A stretch of 64,000 nt of DNA. Source: Thozetella sp. PMI_491 (Eukaryota > Ascomycota > Sordariomycetes > Chaetosphaeriales > Chaetosphaeriaceae). The DNA lies in the NCBI GenBank assembly GCA_021432635.1, contig MU270017.1:1242566-1306565 (forward strand), read 5' to 3'. Under the pieces are notes generated by a model that was given only the letters and a program-made list of their open reading frames with translations, was not told the origin of the DNA and did not search any database. The translations under genes were made by a program, and so were the position numbers. Below, one piece after another: positions 35,641 through 46,569 of this stretch. Position 1 is the first letter of the stretch, and every line of letters starts with the position of its first letter.

Positions 35641-37111
35641 CTAAGTACCGAAGTCACTCATAGCTTAACAATTTTTTACCATGCCTGTACTTTGTACTAA
35701 AACGTGCAGGCTCAATGTGTGTCCGTAAACGTTTCTTGGCAAATTTCAGATATGAGTAGGGTAAGCTTTTGATATACAGTACTGTATAATGTGCTACCAT
35801 AGACATTTATTCTAAAGGTCCCATTGACCCAAATCAGCTGGAACGCCGACCGGATGACGCAATGCTACCTTTCCTGTCTCCTCCAGGCTTTCATGGGGAC
35901 CAAGGCCGGCTTCCTGGCGACGGTGAGATCGTTTGAGATCTGCCGAGGCCAGATCTCGCTGCCGCTGGCCCTCCTCGCAATGGTCGGGTCGGGTCTAGAA
36001 CGTTAGGATGGCTATTTTGGCCCCCGGCCAACGAGTGCAAGGTTTCGCCGGCGCCGGCTTCCTACGGCTCCTCTTATATAGGTGGTCCTACAGGACTCGG
36101 CCATCCTTATGAGGCTGTTCTCACAGTCTCCAGTATAGGAGCATCCCGTACTCCATGATCGAGTAGGCCGGGGCTTCGCTGACGAGGTTGCCGCCTGCAT
36201 CAGGCTGAACGCCCCCGCCCCCCCGGGAGGGCCCTAACCACCCTCTCTGATGCCGCCCCGCCGTGACGGGCTTCCTGAGATCCTCCGAGACTCGCCGCGA
36301 TGCCCGGCAAGCCGAGACCACGGCCGACGTGGCCGCCCTGACTAAGGAGCTTCGCGGATGGGAAGACTGCCGGGGGAAGACTTTATGCTTGCCTGGGTCT
36401 ACGGCCCCGGGACGACGTGGCCGGCCGCCGTCTGGGAGGCGTGGTATAAGGGGAGGCCGCCGGGCATCGATCGCGGCACTGGATCGGCACTGGAGGGCCA
36501 CGCTGGCGCGCTGGCCGGTCTAATGAAGTCGAGTGGTAGTCCGTACGGCGTGAAGCCATATTGGAAATCCAGCACTTGGCGGCCGCACGCTGGATCACCA
36601 TATCCACGGCCGTACTGGAGTTGGGTCTCGACCAGCGCCGGACCAGGGCCACCCTGAACCGTGTTTGAAAGGATCTCCGGCGGGCACGCACGGCCTGGGG
36701 CGGCTATGGGGGCGACGACGGCGAGCCTAGGGCCGGGGAGGGAGGGCCGGCGGCCGGGGCGGGCCAGCCCGGACGCTCCCAACGGAGCTTCCAGCGCCAA
36801 AGCGTAATCTTGTACGGCTTTCCCCAGACCTAATCTTGACAGTGGAAAGAACCAGCTCGTTTCGGTTGCACTCATTGCAGGGTTAATTTGGTATGTGGCT
36901 CTGGATCAGCCACCGATTTTGAGCCGTGAATAGCCTAGAGTTATTTAGCTTTTTAGAACAAAGTTTTGTCTTCGGAAATAGGGAGAGCAACAAGACTTAA
37001 AACCTCTTTCTCGCTGCATATATCCTCCATATTCACCGCACTTCTTTCTCATCCCACAAGATATCCACCAACTTCCAGACACTATACAGCACGGCCACAC
37101 TTCAGAATATT

Positions 37112-37600
37112 ATGGCTATAAAATCGTTATTTACTGCCGTTCGGCAAATATGGAGGGACTACAAGGTTAGGCATACTACTCGTCAAAAGAACAGCATCAA
37201 GATAAATGCTAAACCTAAAGAACAGGCGAGGAGCGGGCAAAAAACCCCGGGCAAAGATACTATGCCGCTAGATCAACCCTATCACGCAGAGAGACAGCGG
37301 CCTAAAACGCCTCGCTCTACGAGAGGGTGGCAGTACCGAGCAGATAGGGAATTTCCCTGGCGCTTTGAGCAGATCGCCTGGGAGGAGAGTAACTGGCGTG
37401 GGACTTGGGTGCTTGAGATTAAGGATATGCAGGCGATGGAGTGGGAGACAATACAAGTGCCTAAGGAAAACTCACGTGGGGCCAGGTTCCAAAGAAAACC
37501 AACACGTCACTTACCATTCCTGTATGAAGGGTCAGGCCCTGCTCTATATCCGTCTGAAGGAGGACAGGACGACTTAATGGTCTGGTTAGGGAGACCTTAA
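37112..37600 (+). CDS. Hypothetical protein, 162 aa, orphan
   Basis: I do not recognise this protein. A continuous frame opens with an ATG at 37112 behind a CT-rich, promoter-like stretch (CACTTCTTTCTCATCCCACA and CACCAACTTCCAGAC) that resembles a fungal transcription start. The N-terminus MAIKSLFTAVRQIWRDY is amphipathic and basic. The middle is Lys/Gln/Pro-rich. The region from RGWQYRADREFPWRF to EIKDMQAMEWE is rich in Trp and charged residues and looks globular. No signal peptide or membrane segment. It sits among decayed sequence, so it could be a lineage-specific gene or the fragment of an old element. Confidence 0.35.
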   Translation: MAIKSLFTAVRQIWRDYKVRHTTRQKNSIKINAKPKEQARSGQKTPGKDTMPLDQPYHAERQRPKTPRSTRGWQYRADREFPWRFEQIAWEESNWRGTWVLEIKDMQAMEWETIQVPKENSRGARFQRKPTRHLPFLYEGSGPALYPSEGGQDDLMVWLGRP

Positions 37601-37989
37601 GATGATAACCCAGTGAGGAGACTTTATAAGGATTGGCGAAGATATGTGATGGTAACACTCTAGTTTCAATCACGTATATGTTAGCGACCTAGAACATCTT
37701 CTCGCCTCACTTGATAGGGCTGTTCAATGCTAAACTGAAAGAGATGGGGTCGATGAGGATCAATTATGTCGTCACAGAGGATCTATAAAGCTGGCCTATT
37801 TACAGAATTATTGCCACCGTGGCTGCCAGTTTTATATGTCCGTAGACAGTGTAGCAAGTTGGTTATAGAGAGCTTGTGGCGTGTTCTCCACCATAAACCA
37901 ACAGTAGCCTGCCCAAGAGGGGTTATATTGTAAATTGTCCTCTCCGTCCCAGGTTTATGGCTCTCGGAGGCAAGGCCCTATGTTCATTG

Positions 37990-38345
37990 ACCTAGCTTGA
38001 GGAGGTTACGCAGCGCCACGCCCTCCTCCTTGATAAGGACGTTGCAGTTATGGGAGATCTGCTGGGTGCGGTCCGCTACGAGCGGGAGGTAAAATTCCGA
38101 GCCTAGACTCCCCTCTTTGCGGGGCTACGCCTGCCACGTCAGGTGGCTGTAGTGGCTGTTGGCGGAGACGGCGAGCACCGTAGTGCTGATAGCGTGGAAG
38201 CGCGGCGGGGTGACGTTGTATGGATGAACTCGGTGGGGAGACGAAGGCGAAGTCCTTGGAATAGAAGAGCAGGACTCTCACTTGTGATAGAGTAGCCGTG
38301 TAAGCTGGCTCGAACCACTCTGGGTCGGTCGACACTGACTGTGTG
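37990..38345 (-). pseudogene. Peroxiredoxin (AhpC/TSA) pseudogene fragment
   Basis: The minus strand encodes recognisable stretches of a typical peroxiredoxin core in two frames. These include VLLFYSKDFAFVSP (family FYPxDFTFVCP), TTVLAVSANSHYSHLTWQ, PRKEGSLGSEF, LPLVADRTQQISHNCNVL and KEEGVALRNLL. The peroxidatic Cys position reads Ser, there is a frame change just after it, and the Trp expected before PRK is a TAG stop (TGG to TAG, a G-to-A change compatible with RIP). The N-terminal beta strand region is degraded, and the C-terminal domain with the resolving Cys is absent. It is therefore a truncated host-gene copy, not a working enzyme. Confidence 0.75.
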
Positions 38346-38706
38346 GCATGGGTGATGCTTGTAGTTGCTATACCGGGATGACTGAAGTTAGACGGGACTG
38401 CGCCATAAGCGGAGGGACGATCATGTACGGCGGACCTGGGTTCTGTACTTGACCCTTCGGACTGTCAGTTGAGGATTGACATCGACTGTCCTGCACCTTT
38501 CGTCCTGTTCCAGCCAGCAACAATCGAGGCGAGCCGACCTGAATTGTTCGCGAGTTAGTGAGTCTGCCTAGATTCTAGGGGGGTACCTAGGATGGTTGAG
38601 CCTTCGTGAAGGACGACAAACCTCAGACGACCAAGCTGTTGAATCTCGAAAGGGATGATACCGCCGGAAACTCCCAAAATTATCCAAATCCTCCTGTTCC
38701 TGAACT

Positions 38707-38806
38707 CCAGAGCTGGGCCCCAAAACGCCAAACGCCAAACGCCAAACGCCTGAACGCCAAAACGCCAAACGCCGAACGCCAAACACCAAACACCAAACGC
38801 TAAAGA
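38707..38806 (+). repeat. 7-bp minisatellite (AACGCCA)n
   Basis: About a dozen tandem units of AACGCCA and close variants (AACGCCG, AACACCA, AACGCCTG) fill roughly 100 bp. The variants suggest an old, partly decayed array. On the minus strand it reads as Phe-Gly-Val-Trp repeats, which I regard as a chance frame. Confidence 0.85.
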
Positions 38807-38856
38807 AAAAGAAAACGCTGTTGATTCGCTATTAATAGGAGGGGATGTCGGACCTC

Positions 38857-39126
38857 CTAAGGAGAGGACGGGGGGACGGCCGCCTCAGAGTCGTCGGTGA
38901 GGTAGAGGGGTCGGTCCTCTTCCGAGTAGGCCTCGGAAGAGTAGGAGGGTGGGGGGGAGGTTGTCGAATCGTCAAAAAGGACGGAGTGGAGATATGAAGG
39001 AGGCTCGAGGGGGGTCGGCTCGGCCGGAGAGGGAGAGGGAGGCGGAGGAGAGGAGGGGGTTGCCCTGCGCTGGCGCGCCCGGGAAACGGCGCGGCGCAGG
39101 CTTGCCAAAATTCTTTTAAAAAACAT
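38857..39126 (-). CDS. Small Pro/Ser-rich protein with two PPSY motifs, 89 aa
   Basis: Not a family I can name. The frame begins MFFKRILASLRRAVSRARQRR, a basic amphipathic segment, then a Pro/Ser tract, then LEPPSYLHSV and SPPPSYSSEAY, ending in an acidic Ser-rich tail (EEDRPLYLTDDSEA). PPxY is the core ligand of WW domains such as those of Rsp5/Nedd4 ubiquitin ligases, so a small membrane-associated adaptor is possible. The ordered composition (basic, proline, acidic) is not typical of chance frames. The surrounding repeats and absence of introns leave real doubt. Confidence 0.35.
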   Translation of the reverse strand: MFFKRILASLRRAVSRARQRRATPSSPPPPSPSPAEPTPLEPPSYLHSVLFDDSTTSPPPSYSSEAYSEEDRPLYLTDDSEAAVPPSSP

Positions 39127-39636
39127 TATTAATATCTACACAATACGTTAGTTTAACACCCACCAGGGCAGAAAGGTTCACGGCTGGAGAACAAGTGGGT
39201 ATGCCATTTGGGCCGGCTCCTAGACAGCAGTGTTGCACTTGCACCAAGCCAATTAATGCTCGAAGAAAGACCAATGTTAAGGCTGTGGCCATCGATGTTG
39301 AGATGTTGAAGGAGATGTGATGCTGCGTGCTTCACTTACTTACCAAGCGTGTAATAGTGCTCGATGAAGAGGAAAAAGAGAAACGCGTACATCTACCTGG
39401 CGACATGCTTCTTTTGAACTCGTTGACCACCTGCCCTCACTCGAGTGAGGCCGGCACCTACCCTCTCAAAAGATCAAAAGATCCTCGGTCTTCTGGCTCA
39501 GGTCGTGGTTCTTGCCCCCCGTGATGCCTTTGGAATCTGGGCTGGGGAAGTAGCACCTACCGCTTAGACTGATCTAGACGACAGAAGGTGCACTGTGCAC
39601 CAACGTGATTTCATGCCTGGTTAAAGCATTACAATA

Positions 39637-39850
39637 TGAAGAGAAGGGGGACTGTTGGTATTTGATACTCGAAGTAGTAGATATACCAGTCGATACACAT
39701 GGCAATAATACTTTCAGGTAGAGCCAACACGTGCGATGTTTCGATATGTATAACCACGAAACCTATCTTTGAGAAGAATATTTCACATAAAGGCTACATA
39801 GGGTTAATACAAGAGAACTACACTACAGAGCAACAGGAGCAAAACATTTA
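39637..39850 (+). mobile_element. Possible LTR-retrotransposon fossil (polypurine tract plus LTR-like start)
   Basis: A purine run (GAAGAGAAGGGGGA, about 39637-39651) directly precedes TGTTGG, the usual layout at the 3' LTR boundary of Ty1/copia-like elements. An AT-rich stretch of about 200 nt follows and ends near CA. No intact internal region is recognisable upstream. It appears broken, degraded and old; the assignment is tentative. Confidence 0.3.
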
Positions 39851-40204
39851 AGCATATTATATAGCTAGGTCATGGTTGGAGATAAGTCGAGGAAGAGGGT
39901 CACCGATGTCACGATCGCGATCCCTACAGTGCTAGCTTTGCCTAGTGAATGCGGGAGGCAGGAGCTGGGCGGAAAGAACTATATACTGCTATGAAAAGGG
40001 AAGAAGCAAACGAGAAGGAACACGTTCGTAGTCAAACTACCTGGCCTATGCCCGCTAGCATCTCTTGGAGTTTGCTGCCCCCTAAGCCAACTCCTCGATG
40101 CCTGTCGCCGACGAGCCCGGAGCTAGGGCCCACTTCCTGCCGAAATGGGGCCGACCAGGCCTATTATTCTTTAAGCCACTTACAAGCCAGAGAAATCAAA
40201 AGTG

Positions 40205-40350
40205 GCTCCAACTCTAGCGCTGTTAAGGCCAGAGGGGATGACGACACAGTGTTAAAATCCTGAGCACTGTCGCTATCCATTTTTGGCCTTTGCCAAGAAT
40301 TCCGATACATCAATGGGCGGACGCTGAACCTGAACGAAATTGTACATCGC
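40205..40350 (+). repeat. Diverged dispersed repeat, copy B1
   Basis: Shares GTTAAGRCCA, GCACTGTC, TTTGGC, TACATC and GGCGGACGYTGAACYTRAAC, in the same order and orientation, with 45470-45605. The differences in the last motif are all transitions. On the minus strand a weak resemblance to a hAT transposase C-terminus can be imagined, but I do not rely on it. Confidence 0.5.
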
Positions 40351-42050
40351 ATTTGGGAGCTGCGAACTCTGGACTTTTGCGACTGGCTCGAGGATATTAG
40401 TGTGTGTCTTGACAGCACTCAACCCCAGTCAGTCGCTTCCCCGCTCTCGCATCAAGTAGCGCATTTCGCCCTCGCCTCTCGCCTTTCGCCTTCGCCATGG
40501 CGTCGTGCCCACCTGCCTGCTTGGTGCGGCGCTTTCCAAAGCAGCCCGTCCGGGCCGGGCGGGCCAGACTCGTGCCGCGAGCGGGCTAGCCCCCACCAGG
40601 ACCCGGCAGATACATATGTACTACTAAGGAGACCACGAACCTTGGATAACTACATGCTACCCTGCGGTGCTTGGGCCAAGTTTGGGTGTGTCGTACTTTG
40701 CACGGGCAAGCACCGCACGGTCCAGCACCCAGCGAGGGTAAGCTCAGGAGACGGGCGCAAGACAAGATGGTGTACGACCCAGGGACGGTCTACTTGCACT
40801 GTACGTGCCTTACTCAGAGCCCCTCCATAGTATTGCGGCGTACTGCACAGCACCGACGTCGCCCTGACTGGGCCGATTTGCGACAACGGCACCGTCGCTG
40901 GCCAGGACCAGAAACGTTGTTACGAGCAGCTTTGCATTCTTTCGGCCGCGGGTAGAGCCCTACGCCGAAATTGGTTGTAACCCCTACCCAGGAATCCAGG
41001 GCGGCGACACCGGGGGGCCCTGAAGGCTGCTGTTGAGCCCAACCGCAGCGAGCGCTGCGCGAGCCGGGGTCCACGAGCCGTCCGCCGCCGCCACCCTTGC
41101 CAGCGTGTTTGGGTCTGAGCGAGAAGAAGCTACTGTTTCGCCACCTCGCGGCCCATGCCCATCTTCCGCTGCGCCGTGGCCCCGATCCACTGTTTTGACA
41201 CACCCATGCCTGGTCTTTGCCTCCCTCTCCGCTGTGGTTCCGGTGGAGCTCCCTCGTTGGAGGTATATTAGCCGCCTGGTCTGGATCCTCCAAATTCGAC
41301 AGAACGGCCCGCCCTGCGATCAAGCTCTGGGGAGGAAATCAGGGCCGAATCCCAGAAGTGCTGCCCACCTCGTCCCAGCAACAAGGCATTCCAGGCCTTT
41401 ACAAGCAATGTTAGGCCGCAGGACGGCGCCCGATGCTTCCGTCCCGTTTTACCACGACCAAGGCGGCCAGCACTTGCAGCTGGCGTCTGCAGGCGAGATC
41501 CACATCCCAGTTCTTGCAGCTTATAACCCGAGCCGCCTATTGCAGGAGCACAGGTAAACCCCATTCACGGGCGAACTGCTCGATGCGCGGGACGCATTAT
41601 TGGCCTCTGAAAAGTTGTAACAGGCATGGCCTATAACATGATAATGATGTAGCCGCACAATGCTGGTCGGCAGGAACGCACGTCTTGTCGCTCACTTCTC
41701 ATCATGCATTGTCTACCTGAGAAAGGGTCTGTTTGGCGGCGTCGCCGGTACGGCGGGCTCTGCTCTTTCCTCCCAAGCAGGCAGTTGCCATCCATTCTCG
41801 AGGATGCCGTCCCTGCAATTTGCGCCAAGCTCGACGCCGTCCGTTTGGCGGGCGCTTCGCTTCCCATAGCTGGCGCACCAATTGCGAATAAATTCTCCGC
41901 AAGTGGGAAGCTGAAGTCAAATCGGGTCAGTCATGAGGCTCCACGGGATTCACGTGGTGGGCGAGCCTGGCGCCGTTGAAGTGCCGCGCGCCTCGCTTCA
42001 CCCTTTCATTTGTCAAGTTCTCCTAGGCTGCTTGCTCCTACGCTTTTGGA

Positions 42051-42068
42051 CCCCCCCCCCCCCCCCCC
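42051..42068 (+). repeat. C18 homopolymer tract
   Basis: Eighteen consecutive C. Likely length-variable and prone to sequencing error. Confidence 0.8.
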
Positions 42069-43687
42069 ACTTCCTAGCTAGACACCCACCGAGACTCTCG
42101 CCTTCTACCCTCCACGGCCGTGCGCTGGGGGAAGATAAAGTTTTGTTATATCGTCCCATCTCTGCGCTCTTATCGCCAGGTCCGCCCGGCCGGCGCGTGG
42201 GAAGCGTGCGCGCGCAGGAGATAGGAGGGGCATGCTTGACCCCGCTATACGTAGGAAGGAGAGGACCGACGTGCGCTCTGCAATGGTTAGGGCACATCCG
42301 GCACAGGGCTGATCCCAGCATGTTGTGCGGGGTTAGGGGAGGTGTTCTGGACCCGAAGAGACCCCCCCAGGCACACACACACAAGGCACACCAAACAAGC
42401 AGGCTAGGCCTAGCCAGAGGGCACGGCTGTGCCCCCCCTCTTGCCCCTCTCACGATTTGTCCCGATCTGATCGGCGGTGGACAGATGCATATTCACGTGT
42501 CTTAATAGCTCTTCTGGTATAACAAACGACGGGATAAAGATAGCACCGCTGGAAGAGGCACGTTTCCCCCTCTCGGCCAGAACTAGTGGCCGCCGCACCG
42601 CAAGGTACACGCTGCAGTCAACATGCAGGAACACAAGATAGGGCGACAGGTGGCGGATTTAAGCCCTATGCCAGCCTATAGTGACAAGTTGTCGCCTGAC
42701 CTGGCGACGCCGACATCCCAATATCACTTGGGCCGTCTGTTTAGTCACCCCTTCTGCATTTCGGCGCAACTCCTCGGGAGCTCTCTCGGGCCTATGGCTC
42801 GGATCACGCCGGAAGGCTCAATCATCCCTTCGTGAGCCGCGTTCTCTAGTGACTGCTCGTTTCGTTTGCCCTTTCGCTACCATCACTGCTGGGCGTCCCT
42901 GCATCCCTCCCCGCGCATGCCTTGCCCCTTGGGACCGTCCCGAAAGCTTCTCGAAGGCTCTTCAGAGCCCAACGTCTAAACACTGGCCCAATCATCCCGC
43001 TACGAAGGCCAAATTCCAAATCGTATCTTCATGCCCTCTCGGATCCAGGCCGTCCCGATCGTCAGCCACGTTGGCCTGAAACCCGGCGGTCGGCGGTCTG
43101 AAACGCGGTCGGACGGGTCCAGCACGGGTATAGCCTGGCAGGCGGTGGTGCCCGACCCGGTTGCGGGCGATCGCTGTGATTTTTTTATGGCGTCCCCACC
43201 TCGAGGTGACATGAACGAGAGGTCCTGCGTGCGACAAGCTGCGATGCAGCACCGGGAGGGAGAGCAAGGACCACGCCCGTGACGTGCAGGGCCGTTGTCT
43301 CCCGTGCGTCTGTGTGAACCTCCCGTCCCCCGCAATTCCCAGGGGTCCTAGGGCCTTGTAGATGAGACGGGCATGAGGTCATCGACCGCATCAAGCACAC
43401 TCACGTGGCTGTGGTTCATGCTCTGCAGCGGCGGCGGTCGAAAGAGTAAGTTGATCTCCGTCCTCAGTATGTCGGTTGGGCAACTCCGTGCTCGAAGACC
43501 GTTCGATACTTGTCCCGCATGGATGCTACCTACTTTCGTTTACTGGCAGGATCAAGTTCCCTCTCCAATCTTCATGTAGGGTCAGCCCTGCAGTTAGCCT
43601 GACGGGTGCCGCTTGAAAGCGCCTACGAGGATGGCCAAGTTGGCCATGTAGGCGTTCCTCGGATAACCGAAGTACAGTGAGGTCTAG

Positions 43688-43768
43688 ATTCAGCGTCCGC
43701 AAGTCAACCTATGGAACATATTTCAGGAGTGGGGCGAAGCGGGGTTGAAGACAGTGTCTGCTTCTCAC
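43688..43768 (+). repeat. Diverged dispersed repeat, copy A2
   Basis: Partner of 35562-35640, same orientation. Spacing between the shared blocks differs by about one base. A CTTAACAA match further on suggests the homology continues. Confidence 0.5.
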
Positions 43769-45469
43769 GAGGAACCGCCAGCATCTACCCAAGGTACTTG
43801 CCTCTTAACAACTGCGAAACGCAGACGGACCACGGCGCTGCCAACAGCGCGTCCTGCATGATCCTACTATATCAACTTGACGAAAACTTCAGGCTCTCTA
43901 GGTATTCCTTCAGCCCTTCTATCCCCTTTTCATTAATAGTCCATCAACTTCAGCAAGATATTCAATATAAAGTCACCAAGGTAATAAGGTAGCTACCCAA
44001 GTAGTTGCTGCTCCCAACCAAGCAACCTGCACATGATCCAAGATCGTAAACAGTGCGGCCAGGATAGATAAAATACTGTGACCTTTACCACCAGTATAAG
44101 AGCTTAGTTTTTATTTTCAGCATCGCTCAAGACGTGCCTGAAGGCGCCTGTCTTCAAGGAGAGCAGGCAGTTAGTAAGGAAAATAACAGCAGCCTACCCA
44201 GTGGATATGTAGGGAGATGGAAAACTCTCCCCCCCTCCCCTAGTCCGCTCCAGGCCCAAAAAATACCCTGCTGCGATCCACTTTTCTGCCACTGTCCGCT
44301 GACTAGTCAATTAGCCAGCTCGGGGGCCAGAGCATTGCACAAGATATGTGATAAACCCATAAAACTATTCAACCTATCCGTAAATGTGCAATCTTCACAT
44401 CAGTTGCACAACCCTATGTGGGACAGCGCGCATCACGTAATAATATGTCGGTGCAAGCCTAGTGCTACTAGCCATGAAGAGGGCTAGAGCATGGAAGGAC
44501 TTGCATCGCCAAACAGTTGATCTGCCTAGATGGGCTCTGTCCGAAGACCGCTGGGTAGGCCACTGTTATTGGGGCTAGAGCAGTGTATGACGATGCAGAC
44601 TGGTGATCCCTAAAGCGCCTAGATCCAGTATGCCATTGGGACTTAGGGACATCTTTTCTAAAGACTTATCTGTGATGAAAAGGGGGGGAAGAAATAGTAC
44701 GAAATTTGCGAACAGGGAGTTTTGAGTAGCAGATGCTGGGAGACCTAGCTCCAGCCTGATGACGAAAACATGGTCACGGTGGTAGATATTGAAGGAAAGA
44801 GATGTATGGCAATTGCTTAGCATGGTATTCTCGCAGGCGTTAGAGGAAGGACCAAAGAAGGGCATGCCTGGCATGGCCATTCGATGAGGACAGTATAAGT
44901 GCTGGAGAATCTATATTTAGGAAGGGTTATCTATCGTCAGTGCGAAGGTGGCAATACATGCCAAGAGCGTGAATAGGCCCTGTAGGATTCCATGAGGATC
45001 GACAAGAATGTAACAAAGCTATTTATCGGCCCTGGTTAGATTTAAAACTATTGTTGGGGCTGTTACAGCAGTTTAAGCTGATAGTGTGGTTAGCAGAGGC
45101 CTAACATGCGTCGTCAGCTCAAGGTATAAAGAAATACATTCTCTATCAAAGAATGCCTTTTAGCTTTATTGAAATTGACACTATAGCCAATTGATTTATC
45201 TTTTGAAACGGCCTTAGCTTATGTATGACAATAGGAGTGAACTGTGGAAAGCGCTTCTCATAGCAGTGGCTTGCAAGTTGGCGATGGCGCCGGATGGAAT
45301 CTTTCTTGTACCTACTGAAATGCCAAGAGCAATTTCCAACGCCCTGATATCCAGAAACATATGGCATCTGCTAACAAGCCTCTATAGGCTATCCTCTTCC
45401 TCTATAGGACTTTAAACATAGTCTTCCGTGAGTTGATATCCTGCTACCACTGTCCACCCTCCATTTTGG

Positions 45470-45605
45470 TTCAGTTAAGACCAATGTGGAGGCGCTGATA
45501 GTGCCCAGATTTTCTGCACTGTCCAAAGCCCAACTTTGGCGACTCTAGAAATATTTCTACATCTCCACAGGCGGACGTTGAACTTAACTCTACAGTACCG
45601 TGTGG
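45470..45605 (+). repeat. Diverged dispersed repeat, copy B2
   Basis: Partner of 40205-40350 with the same block order. This copy is slightly more AT-rich. Confidence 0.5.
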
Positions 45606-46569
45606 ACGCATGTGCATAATCACCAGCACATCTTGCGTAGATCTAAGACAGTGTCAAGCTCCAATTTATCATGTCAGATCGTGAGACTGCTCGCAACAGA
45701 GTGTGCACCGTGAGCGAGAACCAGAGCTCCAACCACAAGTCCACGGCGGGCCAAAGGGAGGAGGTAGAAATGTAGATACCAGCCTGCGCAATAGCAATTA
45801 CTGTTCTCGAATTCTTGTATTACTAGAATGGGTTTCAGAGTTGGCTACCTAGAAATCTAGGCAGAAGATGCCGCATGTCCAGACCAAACGCCTAAGCCGC
45901 TTCGCCTTGCTATCCGTCCGGGCTTTTCCTGTTTGTCTACCTGTATGGAAGAGTAACCACCAACTCCACTCCAGAAAGCTGGAGGTATGACGCAAATGCA
46001 AGGCCAGGGTCAACACGGCCGAGCCACTAGATCCCCCTGTGGTCGCAACTTAAAAAAAAAACCAGTCTCGCAGCGAGAGAAGCCCGCTCTCATAGACACG
46101 TCGCAACAACTGACATGGTCAAAGCATGACCGTTACGCCCTCGTCCTCCCTGACGAAGGTCTCGCATCTCGCCACACAACTCTGAAAAAAAATCTCCATT
46201 GCACCCATGGCTGACAGCTCAACCATGTATGGCGCTCCCGGGTCTCACGGCTACGCACTAGTTGCAAGGGTAAGCTGGGTATCGAGGTTAATGGCACTTA
46301 GAAGGTTTTCGCAGCCGTGGAGGCGGAAGGAGGAAAGGATATCGATGGTCGGCTCTCAAAGTGTCGCTTGATCCGCGATTTGGTGCAGGGGTAAAAGCAA
46401 ATGCGGGCCGCCGATGTAGAATAGGCGAGTGGAAAGGGGAGGAAGAAAGTATAAAAGGAATCGTGGCCATATCCCATCGCGGGATGATGAGCAGAAGGGT
46501 ACGGGAGAAAACGAAACGGGGATGAGTCGCGAGCACGACAGATAGGAGGCTTCTCGGTGATCAGTGCCA

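Larger units (their letters stand above)
32520..37111. other. Gene-poor region 1 (4.6 kb)
   Basis: Contains the BEM1-like promoter on the left. The long GC-rich open frames here overlap on both strands, and some include homopolymer-coded residues (a poly-Phe run from the T26 tract at 35159-35184), so I treat them as chance frames. Seen within it: GTAC-rich repeats near 34115-34170 and one half of dispersed repeat pair A near 35560-35635. Confidence 0.5.
39127..46569. other. Gene-poor region 2 (7.4 kb), decayed repeats
   Basis: Alternates GC-rich (40.4-43.3 kb) and AT-richer (43.7-45.9 kb) segments. I find no intact gene. It holds a likely LTR fossil near 39.65 kb, copies A2, B1 and B2 of two diverged repeats, an 18-C homopolymer at 42051-42068 and a short CA run near 42375. 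The mosaic of composition fits mutated transposon debris. Confidence 0.5.

Noticed and set aside
36121-36875. Long overlapping frames on both strands
   Set aside because: Pro/Arg/Gly-rich translations in several frames at once are the signature of high GC, not coding; no motif is recognisable.
38555-38789. Minus-strand frame with FGVWR repeats
   Set aside because: The repeats simply translate the 7-bp minisatellite.
40402-43335. Several 100-190 residue frames
   Set aside because: Mutually overlapping on both strands, no conserved motifs, no splice-supported extension.
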